Below are positions 17,294-26,314 of a DNA stretch of 64,000 nt, one piece after another. The position numbers and the translations under genes are program-made. The DNA comes from Lentisphaera araneosa HTCC2155 (GTDB taxonomy: Bacteria; Verrucomicrobiota; Lentisphaeria; Lentisphaerales; Lentisphaeraceae). A model generated the notes under the pieces. The model did not search any database. It saw nothing but the letters and a program-made list of their open reading frames with translations, and was not told the origin of the DNA. Within the stretch, counting starts at the first letter, position 1; each line of letters starts with the position of its first letter. The stretch spans positions 372,001 through 436,000 of the forward strand of contig NZ_ABCK01000001.1 in the NCBI RefSeq assembly GCF_000170755.1, written 5' to 3'.

Positions 17294-18384
17294 AATTGTC
17301 TAAGTTACTCAAAGATTCTTACAACAAACACTTTTTAGAAAAGCTCAGCCAAGAGATAAAAAAACACGATCAAATGCTTGATAAAAAAGCATTTATTAAT
17401 CATTGTGTACAAGAACCTTGGAATGAGTTAGGTCTCAAAGAGCGCATGAAAAAAATCTCATGCGCTTTTGATCATCATGTAAATGGTAATTTCACCTTTA
17501 AAGCCACCATTCTAACAAAGGCCTCTGTAAATTTTAACGGTTATACCGCTTGTGTTTTTCCAGATTTCATTGAAGAATTTGGCCTTAATCATTTTACAGA
17601 CTCTGTCAAAAGTCTAGAAAAAATGACTTGCTATTCAACTGCGGAATTCGCAGTTAGGCCTTTCCTCGAATTATACCCAAAAAAAATGCAGCAGCAGATG
17701 ATAAAGTGGTCTAAACATCAAAATCATCACGTTAGACGCTTGGCTTCTGAAGGCTGCCGCCCTCGTCTCCCTTGGGGAAAAGCACTCGTACAATTCAAAC
17801 GAGACCCTCAGCCTCTGCTAATAATCTTAGACAACTTAAAAAATGACCCTAGCGAATACGTCCGCCGTTCAGTTGCCAATAACTTAAACGACATTGGCAA
17901 AGATCATTCAGAAGTACTAAAATCCTTTGTAAAAGCAAACTATCAAAAGGTGTCGCTTAACTGTGATAAAATGCTAAAACACGCCAGTCGAAACCTCCTA
18001 AAAAGTAGCGACAAAGATATTTTAAAAATCTTTTCTTACCCGAGTATTGAACATATTAAATTACTCGATTTTAATATGACTGAAACAGTTAATTGGGAAT
18101 CTAATCTCGAGTTTTCTTTTTTACTTAAAACTCAAGACACAAGTTTAGGAATCCTGAGGATTGAATATGAAATTGCCCATTTAAAAAACGATGGCAGTTA
18201 CCATTCGAAGGTGTTTAAAATTAGCGAAAGCAATTTTAAAGCTAATGCAAAAACAGTCCTAAGAAAACATAGTTTTAAAGCAAGGAGTGTTCGAAAGTAC
18301 TACCCAGGCTTACATCATATTAGCTTAAAACTAAATGGAAAAGTAAGTCTAAGGAGAAGCTTTCACTTACTCGACCCTAACTAA
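17284..18384 (+). CDS. alkC: AlkC-like DNA glycosylase (HEAT repeats plus Ig-like domain)
   Basis: Member of the AlkC/AlkD HEAT-like repeat DNA glycosylases (COG4335), which excise N3-alkylated bases. The family signature SEGCRPRLPWGKAL lies at about 155-168, and DPSEYVRRSVANNLND at about 187-202 is a typical HEAT repeat. The C-terminal ~110 residues are beta-rich with LRKHSFKARSVRKYYPG, matching the Ig-like domain of the AlkC-beta type. No ATG is available at the N-terminus; TTG at 17284 (or 17296) is the likely start, overlapping the small Cys-rich gene. The 3' end overlaps the convergent hydrolase gene by 18 bases. Confidence 0.85.
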   Translation: MYVKLSKLLKDSYNKHFLEKLSQEIKKHDQMLDKKAFINHCVQEPWNELGLKERMKKISCAFDHHVNGNFTFKATILTKASVNFNGYTACVFPDFIEEFGLNHFTDSVKSLEKMTCYSTAEFAVRPFLELYPKKMQQQMIKWSKHQNHHVRRLASEGCRPRLPWGKALVQFKRDPQPLLIILDNLKNDPSEYVRRSVANNLNDIGKDHSEVLKSFVKANYQKVSLNCDKMLKHASRNLLKSSDKDILKIFSYPSIEHIKLLDFNMTETVNWESNLEFSFLLKTQDTSLGILRIEYEIAHLKNDGSYHSKVFKISESNFKANAKTVLRKHSFKARSVRKYYPGLHHISLKLNGKVSLRRSFHLLDPN

Positions 18385-19311
18385 CTTTTTCTCATAAAAA
18401 GCTTCGCTACGATTTAGGATAAATGGCAAAAATAAAATAGCCGAATAATGTCCCGCCAACATTGTGTATGATTTAGCACCTGGCATCGCTTCAAAGAGCT
18501 GTTCACCATAATAATATGGCACTGACCGATCAAAATACGCAAGTATGTGCAAGGTTCGACTCCCATCAATATATGGAGCCATCAGAAGCGGGTCTACAGT
18601 CAGTTTCTCACGCAACTCACCTCTCAAAGAATCCAAATCACTTTCATTCTCTGCCATATATTTTTTACGAGCTTTTATAATACCTTTTTCTTTTGATTCG
18701 GTTAAGAGATTTGGTAAATCACCTCCAGCCAAAACAATGACGGCCGCTTTTATTCTTTTTTCATAGCCTATAATCATACTCGTTTTGATCCCCCCCTTAC
18801 TGATGCCAAACATGGCTATATCGGAGTATTCAAAGGGTTTTTCATTCTCTAGAAAATCAATAATGTGGCGACTATCTAAAAGCAATTCATTCATTTGCAA
18901 GTTTAACGCTTCCGGTGTGAATAATTTTTTATAGGCTTCTTCACGTTTAACAATCATGCAACTCCATCCACGGGCAAAAAAGTAATTCGCCACAAATTCT
19001 GAAATTCGGTACTTCCCTTTTGAAATAGGTTGAATTAACAAGAGGTGAGATTTTGGATCTGAATTTATGTAGGCTTTTAAATGAATCTGCCTTTCATCGA
19101 GTAGCAGTTGATCATTAGCTTCAAGTTTATATTCAATGATTTGTCCTCGAGAGGATCTATCAATTAACTCTTCTTGATAATTATATTGGGCAGCTTTTTT
19201 ATACTTATAATCAATCTTATAAACAACTTTTACTTGAATCTCTGCCTGCGGCAATGGAACTTGTCGTAAATGACAAGAACAGAGTAAAAACATTAAGACA
19301 ATAAATCTCAT
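18367..19311 (-). CDS. Alpha/beta-hydrolase lipoprotein
   Basis: The N-terminus is a lipoprotein signal (FIVLMFLLCSC) with Cys as the likely lipidated residue, so it is envelope-anchored. The nucleophile elbow reads GISKGG, with a downstream Asp (AYFDRSVPYY) and His (LAGHYSAIL) in the right order for a Ser-Asp-His triad. At 314 residues it resembles acyl esterases or peptidases of the alpha/beta-hydrolase fold. It follows the C45-family gene with a one-base gap and is probably co-expressed with it. The substrate is unknown. Confidence 0.8.
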   Translation of the reverse strand: MRFIVLMFLLCSCHLRQVPLPQAEIQVKVVYKIDYKYKKAAQYNYQEELIDRSSRGQIIEYKLEANDQLLLDERQIHLKAYINSDPKSHLLLIQPISKGKYRISEFVANYFFARGWSCMIVKREEAYKKLFTPEALNLQMNELLLDSRHIIDFLENEKPFEYSDIAMFGISKGGIKTSMIIGYEKRIKAAVIVLAGGDLPNLLTESKEKGIIKARKKYMAENESDLDSLRGELREKLTVDPLLMAPYIDGSRTLHILAYFDRSVPYYYGEQLFEAMPGAKSYTMLAGHYSAILFLPFILNRSEAFYEKKLVRVE

Positions 19312-19312
19312 T

Positions 19313-21100
19313 TCAATTAGACTTTAGATAAAAATCTTTCTTAAGTAATTCAGATAATTTAAGTTCAATAAACTCTTCATCATAGGCCCCATGATAAATC
19401 CCCGCATATGAAATCCACAATTTCATTTTTTCGGGCACAAACAATACTGAGTGTAGGTTATTAGTTAGGCTTGCAGTTGGGGCATTCATTAAGTCAATTG
19501 CTTTTTGGTCGTCAATCAGTTCATATTCTTTAACTTTATTATGAAGCGATTCATAACGAGACCCCGAAGCAATCATTAAACACTTAGGTACTTTGTAGGG
19601 CAGTTTTTCATGACTCTTACCTGGGTCTAAAAATTCTATACTTTCGGGCTTTGCGTAAACCGCAGTTGAGCTCTTATCTTTACCGTCTGCAAAGATGTAG
19701 TAATACTCGCAGGTTCTCTCATTCGTAGAAAAAATGGTTTTAGCTTCTTCTAAACTATGGGCTTTTTCCAATGTCATGCGCATCAATATAGGCATCGGGA
19801 CACCATCCCAGAGACCTTCTCCGCGGCCTCCCATTTCTCCTAAAGATATCTTCTCTTCATTCATACCACTTACAGAGCCGATAAAACCGGCAAATCCTAC
19901 ATTGACAAAAGCTAATGAATCTACTTTTTCTACCGTGAAAATAGCATTATTATACTGAAGGCCGATACGACACATATAATCTAAAACTCTTCCATGATAA
20001 AGAGTACCATCTACTGTTTTCTCATCTTTAACAGTGAAACCTGAGCAATGAAATAAGGCCGGAAAATAATTAGCTAAGTGAACTTCTTCATAGGGGATTT
20101 TTGAACCTTCTGCTAAACCCTTTAATTCTTCTAGGTATTCTTTTGGAGTGTATTTATCTAAGCGCACTTGAGCTTCGCGAATTTTATCCATAAACCAGTT
20201 ACCAGTTTTAATTGTATACACCATACCCATTAGATAAAGCGTACTATCAATAACGCGACGACTCTCTGCAGCCAAAAAATCGCCATGTTGCCAACCAATT
20301 TCATAGGGCGAACCTTTGAGATAGACAAAGTTGAATCCTTTATATCGCCTTAACGTCCCATGTTTGCCCTCTTTGACATCTTCTTTGATCTCTGGCTGTA
20401 AAATTTCGTGATGCCGGATTTCTATATACCTTGCCAAGGATCGAGTTAGACTTCGGTTCATATCCATTTCACTAGGTTTTACAACTGTCTTTGCCTGGGA
20501 GTTTCTGTAAACTAAATAAGCTCGTTTAGAATTCGAAAACTTTAAATTTAAGATGCCTGTTTGAAAAAAGATCTTTGCTTTATCTAAAGTAGAACCTTTC
20601 AGTTTGATTTCTGCGACCATTACACCTTTCGCGTAGATGTAATAAATAGGCCCATTTTTACGTACGATTACATCACAATTATTTTGCAGCTTTTCAAAAG
20701 ATAGCAATGTTTTTATATCATCACTGAGCTTAGGGTCCATTCCTTCCAAGCAAGTCATAACTGAAGCTAAAGAAAAACCACTCTCACTAGAAGAACTCAT
20801 GAATAAAGTTTTATTATGCGGTGTATAAAGTTGGAGACGCCCCTTATCTCTTGTCACATGGATTTTCAATAAGCCGAGTGAAAAGCTAAGAGTAAAGCTT
20901 GAGTCTCCTTTACTTAAATAAGTTAATCTCCCCGATTTATCGAATTCTCTATCATTAGCTTTAAACTCGTAATCTATACGACGAGTAAATTCTTCAGTTT
21001 GAGGATTTAAAAAATCACCATAAGCCTTGTACAGGACTTCATCAGCAAAAACTGATACAGAACAAATAATTAAACAGACAAACAACTCTTTGAGTCTCAT
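19313..21100 (-). CDS. Exported peptidase C45-type Ntn hydrolase
   Basis: A signal peptide (LFVCLIICSVSVFA) precedes an extra beta-rich domain of about 230 residues, then a C45 (acyl-CoA:isopenicillin-N acyltransferase-like) domain starting with LKGSPYEIGWQHG (262-273). The expected nucleophile is C352 in FHCSGF, and NYFPALFHCSG and GFAGFIGSVSGMNE match the family. C45 proteins normally self-cleave ahead of the Cys. This one has His at that position and an unusually long N-terminal extension (595 residues in all). It forms a two-gene unit with the hydrolase lipoprotein, suggesting amide or ester cleavage in the periplasm. Confidence 0.8.
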   Translation of the reverse strand: MRLKELFVCLIICSVSVFADEVLYKAYGDFLNPQTEEFTRRIDYEFKANDREFDKSGRLTYLSKGDSSFTLSFSLGLLKIHVTRDKGRLQLYTPHNKTLFMSSSSESGFSLASVMTCLEGMDPKLSDDIKTLLSFEKLQNNCDVIVRKNGPIYYIYAKGVMVAEIKLKGSTLDKAKIFFQTGILNLKFSNSKRAYLVYRNSQAKTVVKPSEMDMNRSLTRSLARYIEIRHHEILQPEIKEDVKEGKHGTLRRYKGFNFVYLKGSPYEIGWQHGDFLAAESRRVIDSTLYLMGMVYTIKTGNWFMDKIREAQVRLDKYTPKEYLEELKGLAEGSKIPYEEVHLANYFPALFHCSGFTVKDEKTVDGTLYHGRVLDYMCRIGLQYNNAIFTVEKVDSLAFVNVGFAGFIGSVSGMNEEKISLGEMGGRGEGLWDGVPMPILMRMTLEKAHSLEEAKTIFSTNERTCEYYYIFADGKDKSSTAVYAKPESIEFLDPGKSHEKLPYKVPKCLMIASGSRYESLHNKVKEYELIDDQKAIDLMNAPTASLTNNLHSVLFVPEKMKLWISYAGIYHGAYDEEFIELKLSELLKKDFYLKSN

Positions 21101-21171
21101 AAAACTTCCTCATTTTATCCAATATATTATTGGGACGCTACCCAAATCAAATTTGATCATAGTTTTTATAC

Positions 21172-21197
21172 AAAAAAAGCCGGGAAAAATCCCGGCT
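21172..21197 (-). terminator. Intrinsic terminator, probably the ancestral pyrG terminator
   Basis: On the minus strand, stem AGCCGGGA / TCCCGGCT with a four-base loop followed by seven U. Removing the ISL3 element and one target-duplication copy puts this hairpin about 20 bases after the pyrG stop, where a native terminator would be. Confidence 0.85.
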
Positions 21198-21237
21198 CTT
21201 TGAAAGATTAGGCCTCTTCGCACTTATCTGTAAAAGA

Positions 21238-22034
21238 TCATAGAGTCTGACGAGTTTTTAGATTAGGCAAATCAAAGATTTTGAGTATGAGATATTCTTC
21301 ATCTCGGTAACCATATGCCTGCCTTGTTAACCAGCCGATCTTATTATTAAATCCTTCCATAATTGCTGACGTAATTTTTGTTTTCCAAAATGCTAAAATT
21401 CCCGCTGCATGCTTGCGAATTGTTTTTGCCATAGAAATTAGTTCAGGAACTTTACTACAGTCAGCTTTTTCAAACCAATATTGCAATGCATTTTCAACGA
21501 AAACTAAATCTTTGATACGATAAATCCTTCTCAATGCTTCTTTTAAAGCGTATGTAATACCCAGTTCTGAAAACAAGGTGCAGCATTGTTTTATTTCAGC
21601 TTGAGCGGTTTCTTCAAGGTCTTCATTGTTTCTGTTAAACTTCCATCGCAGACCTTTGATTTCACCCTTGTCTTCATCTTCCAGTTCTCTGGAAATTCTT
21701 CTTCGAACTTTATTTAGCCTATCATTCATAAGTTTGATGACATGAAAGTGATCATAAACAATTATAGCATGAGGCAAATTAGCCTTAATCCATGCTGTAA
21801 AAGATGGAGCTAGATCCACAGCGACAAACTCAATATTCGCTTTACTGGATTTCAGTTTTTTCATAAAACCATCTAGGCACTCCCCCTTTTTTCCTTTGCC
21901 TACAAATAAAGTCGCCCCGCTTTTTAGATCTCGCACAATTATCAAATAGCCTTTGTCGCCAATTCGTTTTCCCATATGGATTTCATCGATGCCAATAGAA
22001 CTAATATGTTTCAAAGAGATTTTACTGTACTTCT
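21238..22034 (-). pseudogene. C-terminal part of ISL3 transposase
   Basis: Encodes the DDE catalytic region (SIGIDEIHMGKR, VAVDLAPSFTAWI, YDHFHVIKLMND, then EGFNNKIGWLTRQAYGYRD) typical of ISL3 transposases. The reading frame is open up to the 6-bp duplication at 22035-22040. Splicing it in silico to the fragment ending at 23929 restores VEKTYL-SKKYSKISL in frame. Translated alone it lacks the zinc-finger and HTH N-terminus, so it should not transpose. Confidence 0.9.
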
Positions 22035-22040
22035 TACTTA

Positions 22041-23922
22041 GTGCGTGACCGAAAACCCAGTGTTTATGAGTTTGTTGATGATTTTAAGTTAATATAAAAA
22101 TTCAAAATATGGCTATACGTGTCGTGCAGTCATAGTATTATCATTTTTTTAAGGCCTAGGCGTCAGAACAAAGGCTTTTTTTCTATTTATTCACTAAGTC
22201 AAGGCAGGAGAAAGTACGCCGTGAATGGCGTTTTTATTATTATGAAGAGCTTTAAGCGCTTTTTCTTTTTCTACGTAGGACTTTGATTTCTCTGGCCATG
22301 ATGATAGCACCAAGATGATGGATATTACTGGCACTTATCGCCATAGCGGCATAACGTTCGAAATTAGGAGTACCCTTATCAGGGCATCGGTCAAAACCAT
22401 GACTTTCAAGAGCGTTAATAGCTGATTCAACTGCGGGGTGTTGTTTGCGAGCGACGACAAAGGCCTCCTTACTTTCACGCTCTTGAGCAGCTTTATTTCG
22501 GCGACCTTTTACAGGGAGGTGAGCTCTTACCTCTAATGCTTCAATGCGGGAGTGATTATTTTGACCATCCTTATCTACCTTTGAATAAAAACCCTTATCA
22601 AAACTCATCGATGTCAGCCCAGGGTACAGCTCCTTACTTTTACGAACCATTTCAACCGCCACGTCTTTATCCTGCTCGCCCTTCATGATCCTATGGTCGA
22701 GATAAAGCCAAACTGATCTTCACTACACATACCTTCACGCCAAGTTCCTGACGAATCCCAGCTTTTCCTTTGCATATCCATTCTGTGTGAGGTTCAAAAA
22801 TCGAATACACCTTTTCATCGGGTGAAATAGTCTCTCCATTAAGAACTCTACGACTTATTTGCTTAATGAATAAGTCCGTGTAATCCATGTTTAACTGAAG
22901 CTTGGGACACTCTTCATCTAAAGAATTCTGGAGAGTTCTTGCTTTGAGTAAATGAGCTCGAGCCACACTAAGGTAATCCTTAATTATCTCCTCTATTTCT
23001 AAGCGACGTTTTTCCTTTCGCTCTTCTTTCTTCGAGTTAGAGTGACGCATCTTGCTCAGTTTATTATAAAGGCTATGGAATTTCTTTTGCTGGCTTTTTA
23101 CTTCACGCCAGCCAGTGATTTTCAAAGATGAAGCCAATTTGCCTCCGATGCTCAATACTTTGCGTACAGAATCTTTTAATAGATTCAAATCAGTGGGGAA
23201 ATGAACATTCGTTTCAAAAACAAAAGAATCGCAACGACTATGTAATTCTCGTTCTTCTGGGAAAAGTAATTCATGGCTGAAAGCAACTACGAGCTTACTA
23301 ATTTTATTGGCAATTTCTTTTGTAAAAAGGCTAACGTTATCGTGTATTGTTTGGCGTCCTGTAACTATGTCGACATCACAAAAAAGATCAACTCCACAGA
23401 TCTCCCGAATTTTGTGATGATAATCATAGCAACTTTTGAGCTTGTCATAATCCCAATTACAGCTCAAACGCAAAGTGCCTAAAACAAAAATAACCCAGAG
23501 ATCCATTCCTTTACGTCCATCATTCCAGGATGTTCCTTTAGGAACTAATTCAGACAAAACATCTTGGATTTCTTTGAGTAAAACTTTGTTTCGATAAATT
23601 TCTTGTAAACCACGAAGAGTTTTGGTTATTTCATCACGGCAGTATGTGTCGAGTCTCACTTGTTCAATTGGCGTGACTCCGAGAAGTGGGTTTTCTCCTA
23701 ATTCTGCTTGTGTACTTGTAAAATTACGCATGCTATATGACACCTTGGATTCTTTTATTTTATCTGTATCCTATTGGATAAATAGTAGTTTATGATGAAG
23801 TACTATACATTTAAACAAAAGTTTTATAGGGTATTTTAATACTGTTTTCTAGAAAAACTCACAACTTATTTTCCTTATAAATTATTATACTTAAAAGACT
23901 TAGGTTCATTTCGGTCAGGCAC
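22041..23922 (-). mobile_element. ISNCY-like insertion sequence nested in the ISL3 transposase
   Basis: An 1882-bp element with inverted termini GTGCGTGACCGAAA (left) and GTGCCTGACCGAAA (right, read inward), 13 of 14 identical. It is flanked by the 6-bp duplication TACTTA at 22035-22040 and 23923-23928. The gap between its right end and the transposase start (about 180 bp) contains no gene. Family assignment rests on transposase motifs such as YSIFEPHTEWICKGKAG and is from memory of the group. Confidence 0.85.
22252..23743 (-). pseudogene. ISNCY-like transposase, broken by frameshifts
   Basis: The N-terminal 350 residues are encoded at 22691-23743 (with YSIFEPHTEWICKGKAG and ELGVKVCVV) and the C-terminal 144 residues in another frame at 22252-22686 (MKGEQDKDVAVEMV onward, with a basic tail). 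Between them the translation EDQFGFI appears in the third frame, bounded by two positions about 20 bases apart (near 22720 and 22701) where one base seems missing each time. The simplest reading is a transposase inactivated by two single-base deletions. Errors in the sequence are the alternative. Confidence 0.8.
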
Positions 23923-23928
23923 TACTTA

Positions 23929-24342
23929 AATATGTTTTTTCAACAGCTTTAACTGTATGCCAGTTTAGCTTGAAATAGTTAGCTAAACTCTGAATACACA
24001 TGTGCGCTCGTAGCTCTATGATATGCCTTTCTAATACTTGTGTAATCCTACTTTTAGAACTCGAAGTAAACGAAAGTTTCTCCATTAAATATGAACTACA
24101 ATCATGACAACGAACTCTATGCATTTGTACACAAAACGAAGTCTTTTTGGTGCACACGGGTAATGATTTGATAAAACGAGTGCCTGTTGCAGTTGCGGTT
24201 ACATCGGCGCTTTTGCATTTGGAGCAGTTAAAGGTCTTTTTTTTCGACATATATGAATAATCAGCTCATTGCCTTTGTATTCAAAGCGCTTGTGCTCGTA
24301 TCCAATGATTCCGTGTGTATGTTGATGTAGACTGCTTGACAT
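23929..24342 (-). pseudogene. N-terminal part of ISL3 transposase, with frameshift at an A8 tract
   Basis: Translation should begin at the ATG at 24342, preceded by AAGGAG at ideal spacing, giving MSSSLHQHTHGIIGYEHKR, which resembles ISL3 N-termini. That frame ends at a stop at 24199-24201. The zinc-finger and HTH segment (FNCSKCKSADVT, then VRCHDC) is in another frame that opens before 24250. The two frames meet in a run of eight A, and one extra A would join them. This may be a mutation, or slippage on the A-tract. The coding region then runs into the nested IS at 23928. Confidence 0.8.
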
Positions 24343-24567
24343 GTTTTCTCCTTTTTGAAGTAATTAAAGAGAGATGTGCAAGCAGTTTTTTGTATTTGAA
24401 ACCTTGGGTTTCTGCCCGCTGGCGAAGCATTACGCCAGTAAAGCAACTAAAGATCAAATCTTTACCCGTATAAATAACGAGCTTGCGAGTGGCTTTATGC
24501 CGGAAGAAAGCTTTGAACGAAGGCGGTAGTTTTACAGATTTCTACGAAGAACCAAGATTAGACTAAC

Positions 24568-26178
24568 TTATTTTCTATAGTCTAAAGAAGCTTTTACAAA
24601 ACCACTAAACAAGGGGTGAGCATCTAAAGGAGTAGACTTGAACTCAGGGTGAAACTGACACGCGACAAACCAAGGATGATCTTCGCGTTCAACAATTTCA
24701 ACCAAAGTGCCATCTGGTGACGTACCAGAAATAACTAAACCAGCTGCTTCAAGTTGCTCTTTAAACTTATTGTTGAATTCATAGCGATGCCTGTGACGCT
24801 CATCAATTCGATCACTCTTATACACTGCTTGAGCTTTTGTCCCTTCTTTTAACACACAAGGGTAAGAGCCAAGTCTCATTGTTCCGCCCATCTCAGTAAC
24901 CGATTTTTGATCTAACATCAAATCAATTACAGGTGCTGGGGAACTTTCGTCAAATTCACTTGAGTTAGCTCCAGTTAAACCAGCAATATGACGAGCTGTT
25001 TCAACAACTGAAAGTTGCATACCTAAGCAGATACCGAAGAAAGGAACATTGTTAGTACGAGCGTAATTGATCGCGTCAATTTTACCCTGTACACCACGGT
25101 GACCAAAACCACCCGGAACCATCAGTCCAGAAACACCTTCAAGTAATTCTGCAACATTATCTTGGTTGATTTTTTCAGCTTCAATATGACGTAGTTTAAC
25201 TTTTGCAGAATTTGCGATACCCGCATGGATAAGTGCTTCATTTATACTTTTGTAAGCATCAGCTAGAGAAACGTATTTACCTACAACAGCTAATTCAACG
25301 ATACCATTTTGAGGTTCGATATAAGTTTCAACCATTTTTCTCCAGTCATCAATTTTCAAATCATTGACTTCTAAATCAAGAGACTGAAGAATTTTAACAT
25401 CAACATCTTGATCAATGAGCTCTAATGGCACTTCATAAATCGTGTTAGCTACATCAACTTCTTGAATTACTTTGTCACGCTCAACATTACAGAAAAGAGA
25501 GAGCTTATCGATATGCTCTGGATCGAGAGGACGCTCAGAACGGCAAACTAAGAAATCTGGCATAATACCAATCTCACGCAGAATACTTACAGATTGTTGA
25601 GAAGGCTTAGTTTTTAACTCACCCGCGGCAGCGATATAAGGAACTAGTGTTAAGTGAATAAATAAACCATTTTTTGCGCCAATCTTGTGTCTGTATTGAC
25701 GGATAGCTTCCATAAAAGGGAGTGATTCAATATCACCAACGGTTCCGCCAATTTCTGTAATCACAATGTCCACATCATCAGTAGCCATTGCAGAAATGGC
25801 ACGAGTAATTTCATTAGTGATATGTGGGATAACTTGAACTGTGCGACCTAGATACTCACCTTTACGTTCACGCTCTAGAACAGTTTTATAAATTTTACCC
25901 GCTGTGTAATTTGAGTGTTCACAGCAAGGTGTACCTGAATATCTTTCATAGTGACCTAAGTCCAAATCTGTTTCGGCACCATCTTCTGTTACATACACTT
26001 CACCATGCTGATAAGGCGACATAGTTCCAGGGTCTACGTTTAAATAAGGGTCAAGCTTTTGCATTTTCACGGAGTAACCGCGACGTTTTAATAATAATGC
26101 AATCGATGCTGCAGTAATGCCTTTGCCCAAGGACGAGACAACTCCACCAGTAATAAAAAGATGTTTTGTTTCTTTCAT
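24568..26178 (-). CDS. pyrG: CTP synthase
   Basis: Converts UTP to CTP using ATP and glutamine. The 536 residues include the N-terminal synthetase domain (FITGGVVSSLGKGITAAS, the MSPYQHGEVYVTEDGAETDLDLG block split over two motifs, and EIGGTVGDIES) and a class I glutamine amidotransferase domain (GFGHRG, the nucleophile elbow FFGICLGMQ, and HPEF near the end). All catalytic residues are present and length is typical. The ISL3 element lies just after the stop, separating pyrG from its probable terminator, so pyrG transcripts may read into the IS in the sense direction of its transposase. Confidence 0.97.
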   Translation of the reverse strand: MKETKHLFITGGVVSSLGKGITAASIALLLKRRGYSVKMQKLDPYLNVDPGTMSPYQHGEVYVTEDGAETDLDLGHYERYSGTPCCEHSNYTAGKIYKTVLERERKGEYLGRTVQVIPHITNEITRAISAMATDDVDIVITEIGGTVGDIESLPFMEAIRQYRHKIGAKNGLFIHLTLVPYIAAAGELKTKPSQQSVSILREIGIMPDFLVCRSERPLDPEHIDKLSLFCNVERDKVIQEVDVANTIYEVPLELIDQDVDVKILQSLDLEVNDLKIDDWRKMVETYIEPQNGIVELAVVGKYVSLADAYKSINEALIHAGIANSAKVKLRHIEAEKINQDNVAELLEGVSGLMVPGGFGHRGVQGKIDAINYARTNNVPFFGICLGMQLSVVETARHIAGLTGANSSEFDESSPAPVIDLMLDQKSVTEMGGTMRLGSYPCVLKEGTKAQAVYKSDRIDERHRHRYEFNNKFKEQLEAAGLVISGTSPDGTLVEIVEREDHPWFVACQFHPEFKSTPLDAHPLFSGFVKASLDYRK

Positions 26179-26314
26179 TTCACCTAATTCTCTATGTAAT
26201 TTTTATATATTGGCTTATTTATCACTTAAAGCAAAAATTCCAATCTCAAGTAAGCTATGAATACTCATTAAAGAGGATAAAATCTTAAAGCTCAACTATT
26301 GAATTTTATTAGCA

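Larger units (their letters stand above)
22035..23928. repeat. 6-bp target duplication of the nested element
   Basis: TACTTA at 22035-22040 and 23923-23928, directly outside the GTGC..GCAC termini. Deleting the element and one copy restores the ISL3 reading frame exactly. The span covers both copies. Confidence 0.85.
21212..24553 (-). mobile_element. ISL3-family insertion sequence, interrupted by a second IS
   Basis: Terminal inverted repeats of 24 bp are visible: GCCTCTTCG...ATCTGTAAAA at the left and, on the other strand, GGTTCTTCG...ATCTGTAAAA at the right. They are flanked by the 8-bp duplication AAGATTAG. Total length is 3342 bp, of which 1888 bp is the nested element plus its duplication, leaving about 1454 bp, normal for ISL3. 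The transposase is on the minus strand. About 200 bp between the transposase start and the right end contain no gene but do include a hairpin (CTGGCG / CGCCAG near 24418-24438). It sits seven bases after the pyrG stop codon. Confidence 0.9.
21204..24561. repeat. 8-bp target duplication of the ISL3 element
   Basis: AAGATTAG occurs at 21204-21211 and at 24554-24561, immediately outside the ISL3 inverted repeats. An 8-bp duplication is the usual size for ISL3 elements. The feature span covers both copies. Confidence 0.85.

Noticed and set aside
24261-24446. A 61-codon frame on the minus strand upstream of the ISL3 transposase
   Set aside because: It is out of frame with the real transposase start at 24342, has no ribosome binding site, and overlaps the IS leader region.
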